Source of the DNA: Desulfomicrobium macestii
Lineage (GTDB): Bacteria; Desulfobacterota; Desulfovibrionia; Desulfovibrionales; Desulfomicrobiaceae
Assembly (NCBI RefSeq): GCF_014873765.1
Contig: NZ_JADBGG010000001.1
Span: 1-64,000 of the forward strand
Reading direction: 5' to 3'
Length of the DNA stretch: 64,000 nt
Shown: in pieces, positions 51,855 through 60,933 of the stretch
How the letters are laid out: every line of letters starts with the position of its first letter
How positions within the stretch are numbered: position 1 is the first letter of the stretch
The notes under the pieces: model-generated
Database searches by the model: none
What the model was told of the DNA's origin: nothing
What the model saw: the letters and a program-made list of their open reading frames with translations, nothing else
Program-made: the position numbers and the translations under genes

Positions 51855-52007
51855 ATGTTGAAAAAATTGGTGGTGCTGGTCTGTCTTGCGGCCTTTTTGG
51901 GCGCCGGGTGCTCGACCGTGGGTGAGGTGACCGGCAAGACGGTCAAGGGCGTTGAAAACGCGGCCGACGATTTCAAGGAAGGATATCGCAAGGGCAAGAG
52001 CGAGTGA
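51855..52007 (+). CDS. Small lipoprotein
   Basis: A 50-residue secreted lipoprotein. Lys residues 3-4 begin the signal peptide MLKKLVVLVCLAAFLGAGC, with the lipobox LGAGC placing the mature Cys at residue 19. The mature part (about 32 residues) is a charged amphipathic helix. It resembles entericidin-like small lipoproteins in general layout, but I cannot assign it. GGAGG lies 5 bases before the ATG. No membrane-retention Asp follows the Cys, so outer-membrane sorting is likely. Confidence 0.75.
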   Translation: MLKKLVVLVCLAAFLGAGCSTVGEVTGKTVKGVENAADDFKEGYRKGKSE

Positions 52008-52269
52008 GGGCCCGGCGGTGTGCGGCGGCTTCGGGTTGAAGTCACGCCCGCGCGGCCTTGAAGATGATCTTTTGACCTTTTTTGACGAATGATCCAGGCA
52101 TGTTGCCCCGCTTGGCGGGAATGCGCGTGCCATGCGATATTCGCATCGTTTCGGGGCCCTGCTGCTCCCAGGAAACCATTTGGCCGGGACACGGCAAAGA
52201 GTTTGCCAAATTGGGGAGAGCCGTATATTTTTATGCTCCTTTATTGGAGACCATTTTCTGGAGGAAAGA

Positions 52270-52770
52270 ATGAGCAATCCGGTGGTCCTGGTGGACACGA
52301 CCAAAGGAGAATTTCTGGTTGAACTGTTCGCGGACAAGGCGCCGCTGACCGTGGCCAATTTTTTGGGTTATGTGGACGATGATTTCTATGTAGGCACCCT
52401 GTTTCACAGGGTCGTGAAAGGGTTCATGGTTCAGGGCGGCGGACTCGACAACATGATGCGCGAAAAGCCTACCCGGCCGCCTGTCGCCAATGAGGCCGCC
52501 AACGGTCTCAAAAATGTCGAGGGCACCGTGGCCATGGCTCGCACCGCCGATCCGCACAGCGCCTGCGCCCAGTTTTTTATTAACACGGTCGATAACCCGG
52601 ACCTTGATCATCAGGGAGAGGACGAGTTCGGCTATTGCGTTTTCGGTCAGGTCATTGACGGGATGGATGTGGTCAAGAAAATTGAAAAAGTCCGGGTCAA
52701 GGCCCAGGGCGATCACGAACACGCACCCGCCGATCAGGTGTCCATTAACTCCATTACCCGTTTCGAATGA
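52270..52770 (+). CDS. ppiB: Peptidyl-prolyl cis-trans isomerase (cyclophilin type)
   Basis: A 166-residue cytoplasmic cyclophilin without a signal peptide. Core residues are visible: FHRVVKGFMVQGG with the catalytic Arg, MARTADPHSACAQFFINTVDN and FGYCVFGQVIDGMDVV. GAGG lies 6 bases before the ATG. The S1-domain gene follows 29 bases later, so the two may be co-transcribed. Confidence 0.95.
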   Translation: MSNPVVLVDTTKGEFLVELFADKAPLTVANFLGYVDDDFYVGTLFHRVVKGFMVQGGGLDNMMREKPTRPPVANEAANGLKNVEGTVAMARTADPHSACAQFFINTVDNPDLDHQGEDEFGYCVFGQVIDGMDVVKKIEKVRVKAQGDHEHAPADQVSINSITRFE

Positions 52771-52799
52771 CGGTTTACGGTGAAGTAAGGTAGTCAATC

Positions 52800-54218
52800 A
52801 TGAGTGAAGATTTTGCCGAGCTGTTCGCATCCTATGAATCCCAGCGCAAGACAGCCCTCAAGGCAGGGGACAAGATTTCCGGTACAGTGATTTCCATTGG
52901 TCAGAAGGCCGCTTTCATTGATTGCGGATCGGCAGTGGATGGTATCGTGGACCGCGAGGAATTGCTGAACGACGACGGAGAGCTGAGTGTCGCCGAAGGC
53001 GATACGCTGGAACTTTACGTGGTGGGCGTGACCGACGACAGCGTGCGTTTGTCCAAGGCACTGACCGGCATCGGCGGCCTCAATATGCTCGAAGACGCCT
53101 ATAACAGCGGCGTGCCGGTGGAAGGGAAAGTGCGCGAGCAGATCAAGGGCGGCTTTCATGTAGAGGTATTGAAGCATCGTGCCTTCTGCCCGGTTTCCCA
53201 GATCGATGCGCGCTACGTCGCGACCCCCGAGGATTATGTCGGGCAGACTCTGCAGTTTCGGATCACCAAGGTTTCCGAGAACGGGCGCAACATCGTCGTG
53301 TCCCGCCGGGCCCTGCTCGAAGAGGAGCAGAAGCAGGCTAGCGCCAGCTTTTTCGAGACGGTCAGCGAAGGCGACATCGTCGAGGGTACGGTCACTCGTC
53401 TGGCCGCTTTCGGAGCCTTTGTGGAGCTGGTTCCGGGCGTGGAAGGGCTGGTGCACATTTCCGAGATTTCCTGGGCCAGAATTCAGAGCCCCGAGGAGAT
53501 CCTGAGCATGGGCGACAAGGTGCGGGTCAAGTATCTGGGCACAAGCGCGGGCAAGAAGCCCGGTGAGACCCGTCTGTCCCTGTCCATCAAACAGGCGCAG
53601 GATGATCCCTGGAAGACCGTGGCCGATCGCTTCAAGGATGGCGACAAGGTCACTGGCAAGGTGGTCAAGCTCATGGATTTTGGCGCCTTCGTGGAGATCG
53701 CTCCTGGCATCGAAGGATTGGTTCACGTCAGCGAGATGAGCTACGCCAAGCGTATCAACAAGCCCGGCGATGTGGTCCAGGTCGGCGACATGGTCGCGGC
53801 CGTGATCAAGCAGGTCGATGTGGAGAAGCAGCGGATTTCGCTCAGCATGCGTGACGCCGAAGGCGATCCGTGGCTCAATGTGGCCGAGAAATATCCCGTG
53901 GGCCAGGCCGTGCAGGGCACCGTGGAGAAACGCCAGCAGTTCGGGCTCTTCATTTCCCTGGAGCCGGGCGTGACCGGACTTCTGCCCCAGTCGGTCATGT
54001 CCCGGGCTGACGGCGAGGTCAAATACGACAAGCTGGTTCCTGGCGATACCGTGGTGGTCAGCATCGAGAGCGTGAACACCCGCGAGCGCAAGATCAGCCT
54101 TGGAACCGGCAAGAAAGAGGAAGTGTCGGACTGGAAGGGCTACAAGCCCCAGTCTTCTGGTGCCGACATGGGCTCTTTGGGTAGCGCCCTGGCCGAGGCT
54201 CTGAAGAAGAAAAGCTAG
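52800..54218 (+). CDS. S1 RNA-binding-domain protein (ribosomal protein S1-like, four repeats)
   Basis: A 472-residue protein with four S1 OB-fold repeats, at about 22-90, 105-170, 192-265 and 280-350, and a further degenerate one near 365-440. The later repeats show VxGxVxxxxxFGAFVEL and EGLVHxSE motifs. Ribosomal protein S1 usually has six repeats and about 560 residues, so this may be a shorter S1 that assists translation initiation or RNA handling. It follows ppiB by 29 bases. Confidence 0.85.
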   Translation: MSEDFAELFASYESQRKTALKAGDKISGTVISIGQKAAFIDCGSAVDGIVDREELLNDDGELSVAEGDTLELYVVGVTDDSVRLSKALTGIGGLNMLEDAYNSGVPVEGKVREQIKGGFHVEVLKHRAFCPVSQIDARYVATPEDYVGQTLQFRITKVSENGRNIVVSRRALLEEEQKQASASFFETVSEGDIVEGTVTRLAAFGAFVELVPGVEGLVHISEISWARIQSPEEILSMGDKVRVKYLGTSAGKKPGETRLSLSIKQAQDDPWKTVADRFKDGDKVTGKVVKLMDFGAFVEIAPGIEGLVHVSEMSYAKRINKPGDVVQVGDMVAAVIKQVDVEKQRISLSMRDAEGDPWLNVAEKYPVGQAVQGTVEKRQQFGLFISLEPGVTGLLPQSVMSRADGEVKYDKLVPGDTVVVSIESVNTRERKISLGTGKKEEVSDWKGYKPQSSGADMGSLGSALAEALKKKS

Positions 54219-54228
54219 GCTTTTTTTA
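54209..54228 (+). terminator. Weak terminator after the S1 gene
   Basis: Short stem AAAAGC/GCTTTT around TAG, followed by T residues, overlapping the stop. Confidence 0.4.
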
Positions 54229-54269
54229 CGAGAGTAGACTCGTTCACCTTAAATTCAATGGAGGCTCAT

Positions 54270-54434
54270 ATGGCCATGGAACGATGGGAATGTCCGTGCG
54301 GCTATGTTTATGATCCGGCGGAAGGCGATGCGGAAAACAACATTCCGGCCGGCACCGCTTTCGAGGATCTGCCTGAGGATTGGGTTTGCCCCAAGTGTGG
54401 CGCGGAAAAAGAGTTTTTCGACAAGATGGATTGA
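54270..54434 (+). CDS. Rubredoxin (CxC variant)
   Basis: A 54-residue electron carrier. It has a conserved core ([10 protein letters not shown] and [19 protein letters not shown]) and so should bind one iron through four Cys. The first knuckle is Cys8-Pro-Cys10 (C-x-C) instead of C-x2-C; the second is the normal Cys40-x2-Cys43. Rubredoxins serve oxygen and superoxide detoxification in sulfate reducers. GGAGG lies 4-5 bases before the ATG at 54270. It is a separate gene with its own terminator and is too short for many gene finders. Confidence 0.93.
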   Translation: MAMERWECPCGYVYDPAEGDAENNIPAGTAFEDLPEDWVCPKCGAEKEFFDKMD

Positions 54435-54458
54435 TGCCGGATTGTCCTCGGTTTTGTG

Positions 54459-54490
54459 GGGAGCAGGAAGTGATTCCGCTCCCTTTTTTT
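54459..54490 (+). terminator. Rho-independent terminator of the rubredoxin gene
   Basis: 6-bp stem GGGAGC/GCTCCC with an inner GGAA/TTCC pairing, then seven T. Confidence 0.93.
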
Positions 54491-54531
54491 CGTTTCCGGG
54501 CGCTTGCCCGTGTTGAAAGGGGAGGCTTACG

Positions 54532-55893
54532 ATGGATGAGGTGTTGAAGCACAAGGCGGCAAGTTGCTGGGAACGCTATATGGCGAGCGATGACAGGGCT
54601 GCCATGGATCTGTTGGCCAACGAGTTCCTTGACTTTTTGACCCGGTGCAAGACCGAGCGCGAAACCATCGCCTGGGTGGCGGAGCAGGCCGCAGCCAGCG
54701 GATTTTCCGATGATTTGCACCAGGATCTGGTCATCCTGCCTTTTCGTTCCAAGGCCGCCATCCTGGCGCGGCGGGGCACGAAGCCCCTGGCCGAGGGCCT
54801 GCGCCTGATCACGGCCCACGCCGACACTCCGCATCTGGATCTCAAACAGCATCCATTGCACGAGGAATGTCAGGTCGCGCTCATGAAGACGCATTATTAC
54901 GGCGGCCTCAAGAAATATCAGTGGCTGGCCAGGCCCTTGGCGCTGCACGGCACCATCGTGGCCATGGACGGCCGGGTCATCCCGGTCTGCATCGGCGAGG
55001 ACGAGGCTGATCCGGTCTTCACGGTTCTGGACCTGCTGCCGCATCTGGCCCGCAAGCAGCGCGAGGAGACGGTGGAGAAGGCTTTCGTGGCCGAGAAGCT
55101 CAATATCGCCATCGGCCATGAACCGGCCGAGACCGACGAGGACGCCAAGGTTCGGCAGCGGGTCCTGGAACTTCTTTACGGGCGTTACGCCATTCGCGAG
55201 GAAGACCTCTACAGCGCCGAGTTGCAGATCGTGCCCTCGGGCAGGGCCCGATTCGTGGGCCTCGACCGCGCGCTTCTCGGCGGATACGGACAGGATGACC
55301 GCCTGTGCGTGTTCGCGGCCTTCAAGGCGTTCATGGACGCACCAAGAGGGGAGCACACCCAGATTCTCTTGTTGTGGGACAAGGAGGAGATCGGCTCTGA
55401 CGGCGCCACCGGCGCCAAGTCCCGCTTCATGGAATACGCCCTGGCCGACATCCTGGATGTCTGGGAGCCGGGCACCCGGCTGCGGCATGTCCTGGCGCGG
55501 ACCAAGGCCGTCTCCGCCGACGTGCACTGCCCCATGGACCCGGATTATCAGGATGTACACGACAAATACAACGCCTCGCTGCTTGGCTTCGGTCCCGTTT
55601 TTTCCAAGTTCACCGGACACGGCGGCAAGTACGGCGCCAGCGAGGCCGATTGCGAGTACGTGGCCTGGTTTCGCGCGTTGCTGGCGGCGGAAAACATCCC
55701 GTGGCAGATGGCCGAGATGGGCAAGGTGGACGAGGGCGGGGGTGGCACGGTGGCCAAGGAACTGGCGGTCTACGGCATGGAGATCATCGATTTCGGTCCC
55801 GGAGTCCTGTCCATGCACAGCCCGTTCGAAATCAGTTCCAAGGCCGACCTCTTGGCCACGGTACACGCCTACAACGCTTTTTACCGCAGCTAG
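54532..55893 (+). CDS. M18-family aminopeptidase
   Basis: A 453-residue zinc aminopeptidase. The catalytic-core sequences are visible: ITAHADTPHLDLK (His and Asp, about residue 92), LLWDKEEIGSDGATGA with the Glu-Glu catalytic pair (about 285), SADVHCPMDPDY (about 328) and LSMHSPFEISSKADL near the end with a metal-binding His. It cleaves neutral or acidic N-terminal residues of peptides; specificity is unknown. GGGAGG lies 7 bases before the ATG. Confidence 0.9.
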   Translation: MDEVLKHKAASCWERYMASDDRAAMDLLANEFLDFLTRCKTERETIAWVAEQAAASGFSDDLHQDLVILPFRSKAAILARRGTKPLAEGLRLITAHADTPHLDLKQHPLHEECQVALMKTHYYGGLKKYQWLARPLALHGTIVAMDGRVIPVCIGEDEADPVFTVLDLLPHLARKQREETVEKAFVAEKLNIAIGHEPAETDEDAKVRQRVLELLYGRYAIREEDLYSAELQIVPSGRARFVGLDRALLGGYGQDDRLCVFAAFKAFMDAPRGEHTQILLLWDKEEIGSDGATGAKSRFMEYALADILDVWEPGTRLRHVLARTKAVSADVHCPMDPDYQDVHDKYNASLLGFGPVFSKFTGHGGKYGASEADCEYVAWFRALLAAENIPWQMAEMGKVDEGGGGTVAKELAVYGMEIIDFGPGVLSMHSPFEISSKADLLATVHAYNAFYRS

Positions 55894-56050
55894 CAGGCCG
55901 CCCCAAAATCAAATAATTCGCAGGCTGCTGAAAAATGGTGAGATGCAAGGAAGCGAAAAAATCCAGGACGCGCGGTGTATTGTGACATACATAAGCGGTC
56001 TGGATTTTTTCGCTGACGCCGCAGATCGCCGTTTTTCAGCGGCCTGCTAG
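55890..56050. repeat. Long nested palindrome upstream of selB
   Basis: An inverted repeat in three layers: 55890-55901 CTAGCAGGCCGC with 56039-56050; 55921-55938 with 56029-56046 (16 of 18 paired); and 55953-55966 with 56000-56013 (14 of 14). The centre has a small TGTAT...ATACA stem. It is likely a dispersed palindromic element, and it fills the gap between two rightward genes. Confidence 0.9.
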
Positions 56051-56059
56051 GAGAGACGC

Positions 56060-57964
56060 ATGCCTGTCATCATGGGTACGGCCGGACATATCGACCACGG
56101 CAAGACGAGCCTCATCAAGGCCTTGACCGGCATCAACTGCGACCGCCTGGCCGAGGAGCAGAAGCGCGGCATCACCATCGAGCTTGGCTTCGCCTACCTG
56201 GACCTGACCCCGGAAGTGCGCCTCGGCATCATCGACGTGCCGGGCCACGAACGCTTCGTGAAGAACATGGTCTCCGGTGCGGCGGGCATCGACTTCGTGC
56301 TTCTGGTCATCGCCGCCGACGAAGGCATCATGCCCCAGACCCGGGAGCATCTTGAAATCTGTTCGCTCCTTGGCATCCGGGCCGGGCTTGTGGCTCTGAC
56401 CAAGACGGACATGGTCGAGGAAGACTGGCTTGAACTGGTGCACGAGGAGGTTCAGACGTATCTGGCCGGATCGTTTCTGGAAGGCGCGCCCATCGTCCCG
56501 GTTTCGGCCCATACGGGTGCCGGTCTGGACGAGCTGCGCGGGCATATCGCCGAACTGTCCTCGACTTTTGCCCCGGACCGGCGCTCGGATCTGTTTCGCC
56601 TGCCCGTGGACCGCGTCTTCACCATGAAAGGCCACGGCACGGTCGTGACCGGCACATCCATTTCCGGGGCATTACGTCTGGGCGAAGAGATCGAGATCGT
56701 CCCGTCCGGGCACCGCTCCAAGGTGCGCGGTCTGCAGGTGCATGGCACGGCCGCCGAAGTGGCCCGGGCCGGCGAGCGCACCGCCGTCAACCTCTATGGC
56801 CTGGAGGTGGCGGAGCTTGAGCGCGGCGAAGTGCTGGCCCATCCGCAGACCCTCTTTCCGTCGCCGGTCTGGGACGTGGAGATGACCTGCCTGTCGTCTT
56901 CGCCCAACCCGTTGAAGCACCGTACGGAAGTTCATTTCCATCACGGTTCGCGCGAGATTCTGGCCAAGCTCTTTTTTCTCGACCGTGACAAGCTCGAACC
57001 CGGCGAAACGGCGGTCTGCCAGGTCCGCTTTCCCCGTCCATTGCCCGGCGTATACGGGGACCGTTGCATCGTGCGCTCGTTCTCGCCCCTGCAGACCGTG
57101 GCCGGCGGGCGGATCATCAATCCCCTGGGCCGCAAGGTCCGCCGTCATTCCAAGGATATGGAAACCCTGTCCACCCTGGGTGCCGCCACGGGCGAGGAGC
57201 TTCTTCTGGCCCAGCTGCGGCTGGCCGGGCGCGGTGGGCTGACCGTGGCCGAGCTGCGCATCATGACCGACATGGAGTCCAAGCTCCTGGACAAGACCCT
57301 GCAGATTCTGGGCGGCAAACAGCTGGCCTTTCAGTTCGACCGCGACGACAAACGCTTCGTGGGTGCGGACGTGCTCGACGGTCTGGCCGGGGCCTGTCTC
57401 GAATACCTGGGCGAATACCATCGCCGCGAGCCCATGCGTCAGGGCTTGTCACGGGCCGAGCTGATTTCCGGATTCGGCCGGGGCATGCACCCGAAACTGG
57501 TGCATTTTCTGGTCGAGCGGCTGGTCAAATCAGGCCAGGTGCTGCTCGAAGCCGACATCCTGCGCCTGCCCGGACATGTGGTCTCCCTGGCCTCGGATCA
57601 GTCGGGCCTGCGTACGCTCATGGAGACGACCTATGTACAGGCGGGGCTCATGCCGCCGACCACCAAGGCTTTTCTGGAGGAGAACGGGCTGACCGCCAAG
57701 GATGTGGCGCAGATGTACCGGCTGCTCATGGAAGAGGGCGTGCTCATCAAGGTCAGCGAGGAGTTCTATTACGCCAAGACGGCCATGGACGATCTGATCG
57801 GCCGGGTCCGGGAGTTCTTTGCCTCGAATCAGGAAATGGGGCCCCAGGATTTCCGCGACATCACCGCCCTGACCCGCAAGTTTGCCATTCCGGTGCTCGA
57901 ATACCTGGACAAGGAAAAGATCACCATGCGCATTGGGGACAAGAGGCAGATCAGGAAGAGGTAA
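56060..57964 (+). CDS. selB: Selenocysteine-specific elongation factor
   Basis: A 634-residue GTPase that delivers Sec-tRNA to UGA codons marked by a SECIS hairpin. The G domain has GTAGHIDHGKTSLI (P-loop), the G3 segment DVPGHERFVK and the G4 segment ALTKTD. Domains II and III follow (about 175-345), then about 270 residues of winged-helix SECIS-binding domains (LTVAELRI, GMHPKLVHFLVERLVKSG, AFLEENGLTAKDVAQMYRLL). The length fits SelB. No selA, selD or tRNA-Sec is seen in this window. The ATG follows the palindromic element closely (GGAG 7 bases upstream). Confidence 0.96.
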   Translation: MPVIMGTAGHIDHGKTSLIKALTGINCDRLAEEQKRGITIELGFAYLDLTPEVRLGIIDVPGHERFVKNMVSGAAGIDFVLLVIAADEGIMPQTREHLEICSLLGIRAGLVALTKTDMVEEDWLELVHEEVQTYLAGSFLEGAPIVPVSAHTGAGLDELRGHIAELSSTFAPDRRSDLFRLPVDRVFTMKGHGTVVTGTSISGALRLGEEIEIVPSGHRSKVRGLQVHGTAAEVARAGERTAVNLYGLEVAELERGEVLAHPQTLFPSPVWDVEMTCLSSSPNPLKHRTEVHFHHGSREILAKLFFLDRDKLEPGETAVCQVRFPRPLPGVYGDRCIVRSFSPLQTVAGGRIINPLGRKVRRHSKDMETLSTLGAATGEELLLAQLRLAGRGGLTVAELRIMTDMESKLLDKTLQILGGKQLAFQFDRDDKRFVGADVLDGLAGACLEYLGEYHRREPMRQGLSRAELISGFGRGMHPKLVHFLVERLVKSGQVLLEADILRLPGHVVSLASDQSGLRTLMETTYVQAGLMPPTTKAFLEENGLTAKDVAQMYRLLMEEGVLIKVSEEFYYAKTAMDDLIGRVREFFASNQEMGPQDFRDITALTRKFAIPVLEYLDKEKITMRIGDKRQIRKR

Positions 57965-58433
57965 GGGGCTTGATTACGGTTCGTTTTGTTTTGTCATTGA
58001 AAAAATCCTCGCTTCGGTGGGGATTTTTTTGTTGGTGGTGGCGGAGGGGACTTCTGGCTGGAGGGGCGTTCCAGCGTGGGCCGGGACGCTTGAGGTTAAG
58101 CGTAAGGAAAATTTGGAATTGCAAGGGGTGCCGGGGGCATGGCTTTTGTCCGCCGGAGGCATGGCTTTTGCGGGAGGCGCGTTCCGTCGCAGGCCGGGCA
58201 AGGTCTGCCGGGACTCCCTCGCGGGCTTCGTAATGCTTCCCGGCCTTGAGCTTCGGGCAGGGAACAGCGCGTTGTGCGTATCACGGCCGGGAAGCAAACG
58301 ATGCCTGCGCTCGGTCAGACAGCCGACAGCCCTTGCCCGGCCCACGCCGGAACGCTTGAGCTGGTGCGGGAAAGTTGAAGCAGGATTGCAAGGGGTGCAG
58401 GGGGCGTGTCCCCTGCCCGCCGGAGGCATGGCT
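57965..58433. other. Noncoding region with direct and inverted repeats
   Basis: A ~52-bp direct repeat (GCAAGGGGTGC...GCCGGAGGCATGGCTTT) occurs at 58118-58169 and 58385-58436. The second copy contains a hairpin GCAGGGG/CCCCTGC that may end selB transcription. The arms GCTTCCCGGCC at 58235-58245 and GGCCGGGAAGC at 58285-58295 are inverted. No credible gene is seen. Confidence 0.65.
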
Positions 58434-60929
58434 TTATCTTGGGGTCATGGCCTTCTTGGTTTTGGCGGTGGGCATGGCTGTGGCCGGGTCTTCGGGCCAG
58501 GGGTGTTTGGGGTAGCGGCCGCGCATCTCGGCGCGGACGAGGGGGTAGGCGCTTTTCCAGAACGAGGGCAAGTCGCGGGTGACTTGCAGGGGGCGGCCGG
58601 CGGGGGAGAGCAGGTGCAGGACCAGGGGGTGGCGTCCGTCTGCCAGGGTGGGTGTGGTGGCGCAGCCGAACATTTCCTGCAATTTGACAGGAAGGACGGG
58701 CCCGGACTCGGGGCTGTAGTCGATCTTGCGTTTCGCCCCTGTGGGCACGATCACGAATTCGGGCGCAAGCCGGTCCAGTTCCCTCAATTTTTCCCAGCCC
58801 AGCAGCGCTTTAAGCGCCTGCAGCAAATCGATTTTGCCGAGATCCATGCCGGATCGTGCCCCGGTTGCGAAGGGCCCGAGCCATTGATCGATGCTTTCAA
58901 GGAGCGTTTGGTCGGACATGTCGGGCCAGGACCCCTGATCCAGGCTGCACAGGAAACGAACCCGATCTCGCAGGTTTTGGCATTCGCCGGTCCAGGTCAG
59001 CCGCGAAAGATCCCGTTGTCCTTGGAGCAAGGCGCGGGTCATGGTTTCCGGGTCGGTGGCCAGATTTTCTTCTTTTACGCAGAGCGCATCGAGCATGATT
59101 TTGCGCAGGCAGACGATGCGGTCTCTGACCTGGTCCAGGTGGACTTCCTCAACGGCCCGCAACTGACCCCCAAAGTGTTTTTCCAATTCGCGCAGCGAAA
59201 CCGGGGCAGACTGCCAGATTTTTGCTCCGGCCGCGTCTCCGTCCAGATCGGCGATGGCCAGAAATTCGTGTCCTGTCAGGGCGCTTGGTCCTGGCCACAT
59301 TGCCTTGCGGCCGCTGGCCAGACGATAGGTTCCGTCCTGCTGGCGTCGGGCGATGCGGTCCGGGTAGGCCAGGGCGATGAGAATTCCGGCGGCCTCGGGG
59401 TCGGGTTGTTCCAGATTGACCGAGGCCAGTCGCGCGATCTGTTCCATGCTGGCGCGCAGGGTGTCTTTGCGTGAAAGGGGATTGGGATGAGTGCGCAGCG
59501 TATCGCGCAGATCCGAGGAACCGCGCATGCTCCGACCAGGTTCACCCAGGATTGCGGCCAGATAGGCGGCGGTTGGGGCGAGGCCGTGCTTTTTGGCCGT
59601 GAGCACCATATGGCCGAGGCGCGGATGCAGGGGCAGGAGCGCCATTTCACGGCCGTGGGGGGTGATGCGTCCCTTGTCGTCCACGGCCTCCAGGCTTTGC
59701 AGCAAATGCATGGCGCTCTTGTAATGCCCGGCCGGGGGCGGCGTCAGCCAGGACAGGGCGCCGGGGTCGGTGGCGCCCCATAGGGCCAGGTCGAGCGCCA
59801 GTGGGGCCAGATCGGCTTCCAGCATCTCCGGCGCGGGGAAGGGCTTGCGGCTGACCTCGTCGGCCTGGTCCCAGATGCGGAAACAGATGCCGGGTTCCGT
59901 GCGCCCGGCGCGGCCCCGGCGCTGGGTCAGGGTGGCCAGGGAGGCGGGTTCCGTGACCAGAACCGTCATGGAACTCTTGGGGTCGAAGCGCGGCAATCGG
60001 GCCAGCCCGCTGTCGACGACGATGCGCACTCCTTCGATGGTCAGCGATGTCTCGGCGATGGCCGTGGCCAGGACGATCTTGCGCGTACCGGGCATTGGGG
60101 GGGCGATGGCCTTGTCCTGCTCTATGGCGGTCAGGGCGCCAAGCAGGGGGTGGATTTCGACTCCGGCTCCGGGATTTTCGAGCAGTTCCGCGGTGCGCCT
60201 GATTTCGCGGGCTCCGGGCAGAAAGGCCAGGATGCTGCCCTGCTCCGTGGCCAGGGCATGGCGGATGGCTCGGGCCATGCGTTCTTCGAGAAAGCGCCCG
60301 GACAGGCGCAGGTAGCGGGTTTCCACTTCATGCGGCTGTCCCGGGCAGCTCAGGATTCTGCATGGCTCAAGGAGCTCGGCCACGGCAGCTGCGTCCAGGG
60401 TGGCGGACATGATCACCAGACGCAGGTCCGGGCGCAGGGCGTCTCGAATCTCAAGACACAGGGCCAGGCCCAGGTCGGCCTGCAGGCTGCGCTCGTGGTA
60501 TTCGTCGAAAATTACGCAGCCGTAGCCGGAAAGCCCGGGATCGTGTTGCAGCATTCGGGTCAGGATGCCTTCGGTCACGACTTCGATCCGCGTGGCGCTT
60601 GAGACCCTGATATCGAGCCGGGTGCGGTAGCCCACGCGCTCACCGGCTTTTTCACCAAGGAGCCCGGCCATGTGGCGGGCAGCGGCGCGTGCAGCCAGGC
60701 GTCTGGGTTCGAGCATGAGGATTTTGTTTTTGCCCAGCCAGGCCGCATCGAGCAGGGCCAGGGGAATGCGCGTGGTTTTGCCGCTGCCTGGGGGTGCGTG
60801 GACCAGGCAGGCGGTTTTTGAGCTCAGGGTGCGCGTAAGCTCGGGCAGGAGCGCGTCAATCGGAAGACTGGGGGATAGAGTTGGAGGAAGAGTGGGCATG
60901 GGCGACGGATCGCGTTGGGAAGCGGACAT
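58434..60929 (-). CDS. hrpB: ATP-dependent helicase HrpB
   Basis: An 831-residue DEAH-box helicase. Motif I is APPGSGKTT (about residue 45), motif II is FDEYHERS, motif III MSATLD and motif VI QRRGRAGRTEPG. The HrpB-type C-terminal domain is present. The molecular role is unclear; the family is not essential in studied bacteria. It ends at 58434 and follows pgpA by 4 bases. The start at 60929 lacks a strong ribosome site; the Met at 60899 is an alternative. Confidence 0.95.
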   Translation of the reverse strand: MSASQRDPSPMPTLPPTLSPSLPIDALLPELTRTLSSKTACLVHAPPGSGKTTRIPLALLDAAWLGKNKILMLEPRRLAARAAARHMAGLLGEKAGERVGYRTRLDIRVSSATRIEVVTEGILTRMLQHDPGLSGYGCVIFDEYHERSLQADLGLALCLEIRDALRPDLRLVIMSATLDAAAVAELLEPCRILSCPGQPHEVETRYLRLSGRFLEERMARAIRHALATEQGSILAFLPGAREIRRTAELLENPGAGVEIHPLLGALTAIEQDKAIAPPMPGTRKIVLATAIAETSLTIEGVRIVVDSGLARLPRFDPKSSMTVLVTEPASLATLTQRRGRAGRTEPGICFRIWDQADEVSRKPFPAPEMLEADLAPLALDLALWGATDPGALSWLTPPPAGHYKSAMHLLQSLEAVDDKGRITPHGREMALLPLHPRLGHMVLTAKKHGLAPTAAYLAAILGEPGRSMRGSSDLRDTLRTHPNPLSRKDTLRASMEQIARLASVNLEQPDPEAAGILIALAYPDRIARRQQDGTYRLASGRKAMWPGPSALTGHEFLAIADLDGDAAGAKIWQSAPVSLRELEKHFGGQLRAVEEVHLDQVRDRIVCLRKIMLDALCVKEENLATDPETMTRALLQGQRDLSRLTWTGECQNLRDRVRFLCSLDQGSWPDMSDQTLLESIDQWLGPFATGARSGMDLGKIDLLQALKALLGWEKLRELDRLAPEFVIVPTGAKRKIDYSPESGPVLPVKLQEMFGCATTPTLADGRHPLVLHLLSPAGRPLQVTRDLPSFWKSAYPLVRAEMRGRYPKHPWPEDPATAMPTAKTKKAMTPR

Positions 60930-60933
60930 GGCT

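Noticed and set aside
57974-58429. 151-residue proline-rich minus-strand frame between selB and hrpB
   Set aside because: It is a translation of repeats and hairpins, without a ribosome site.
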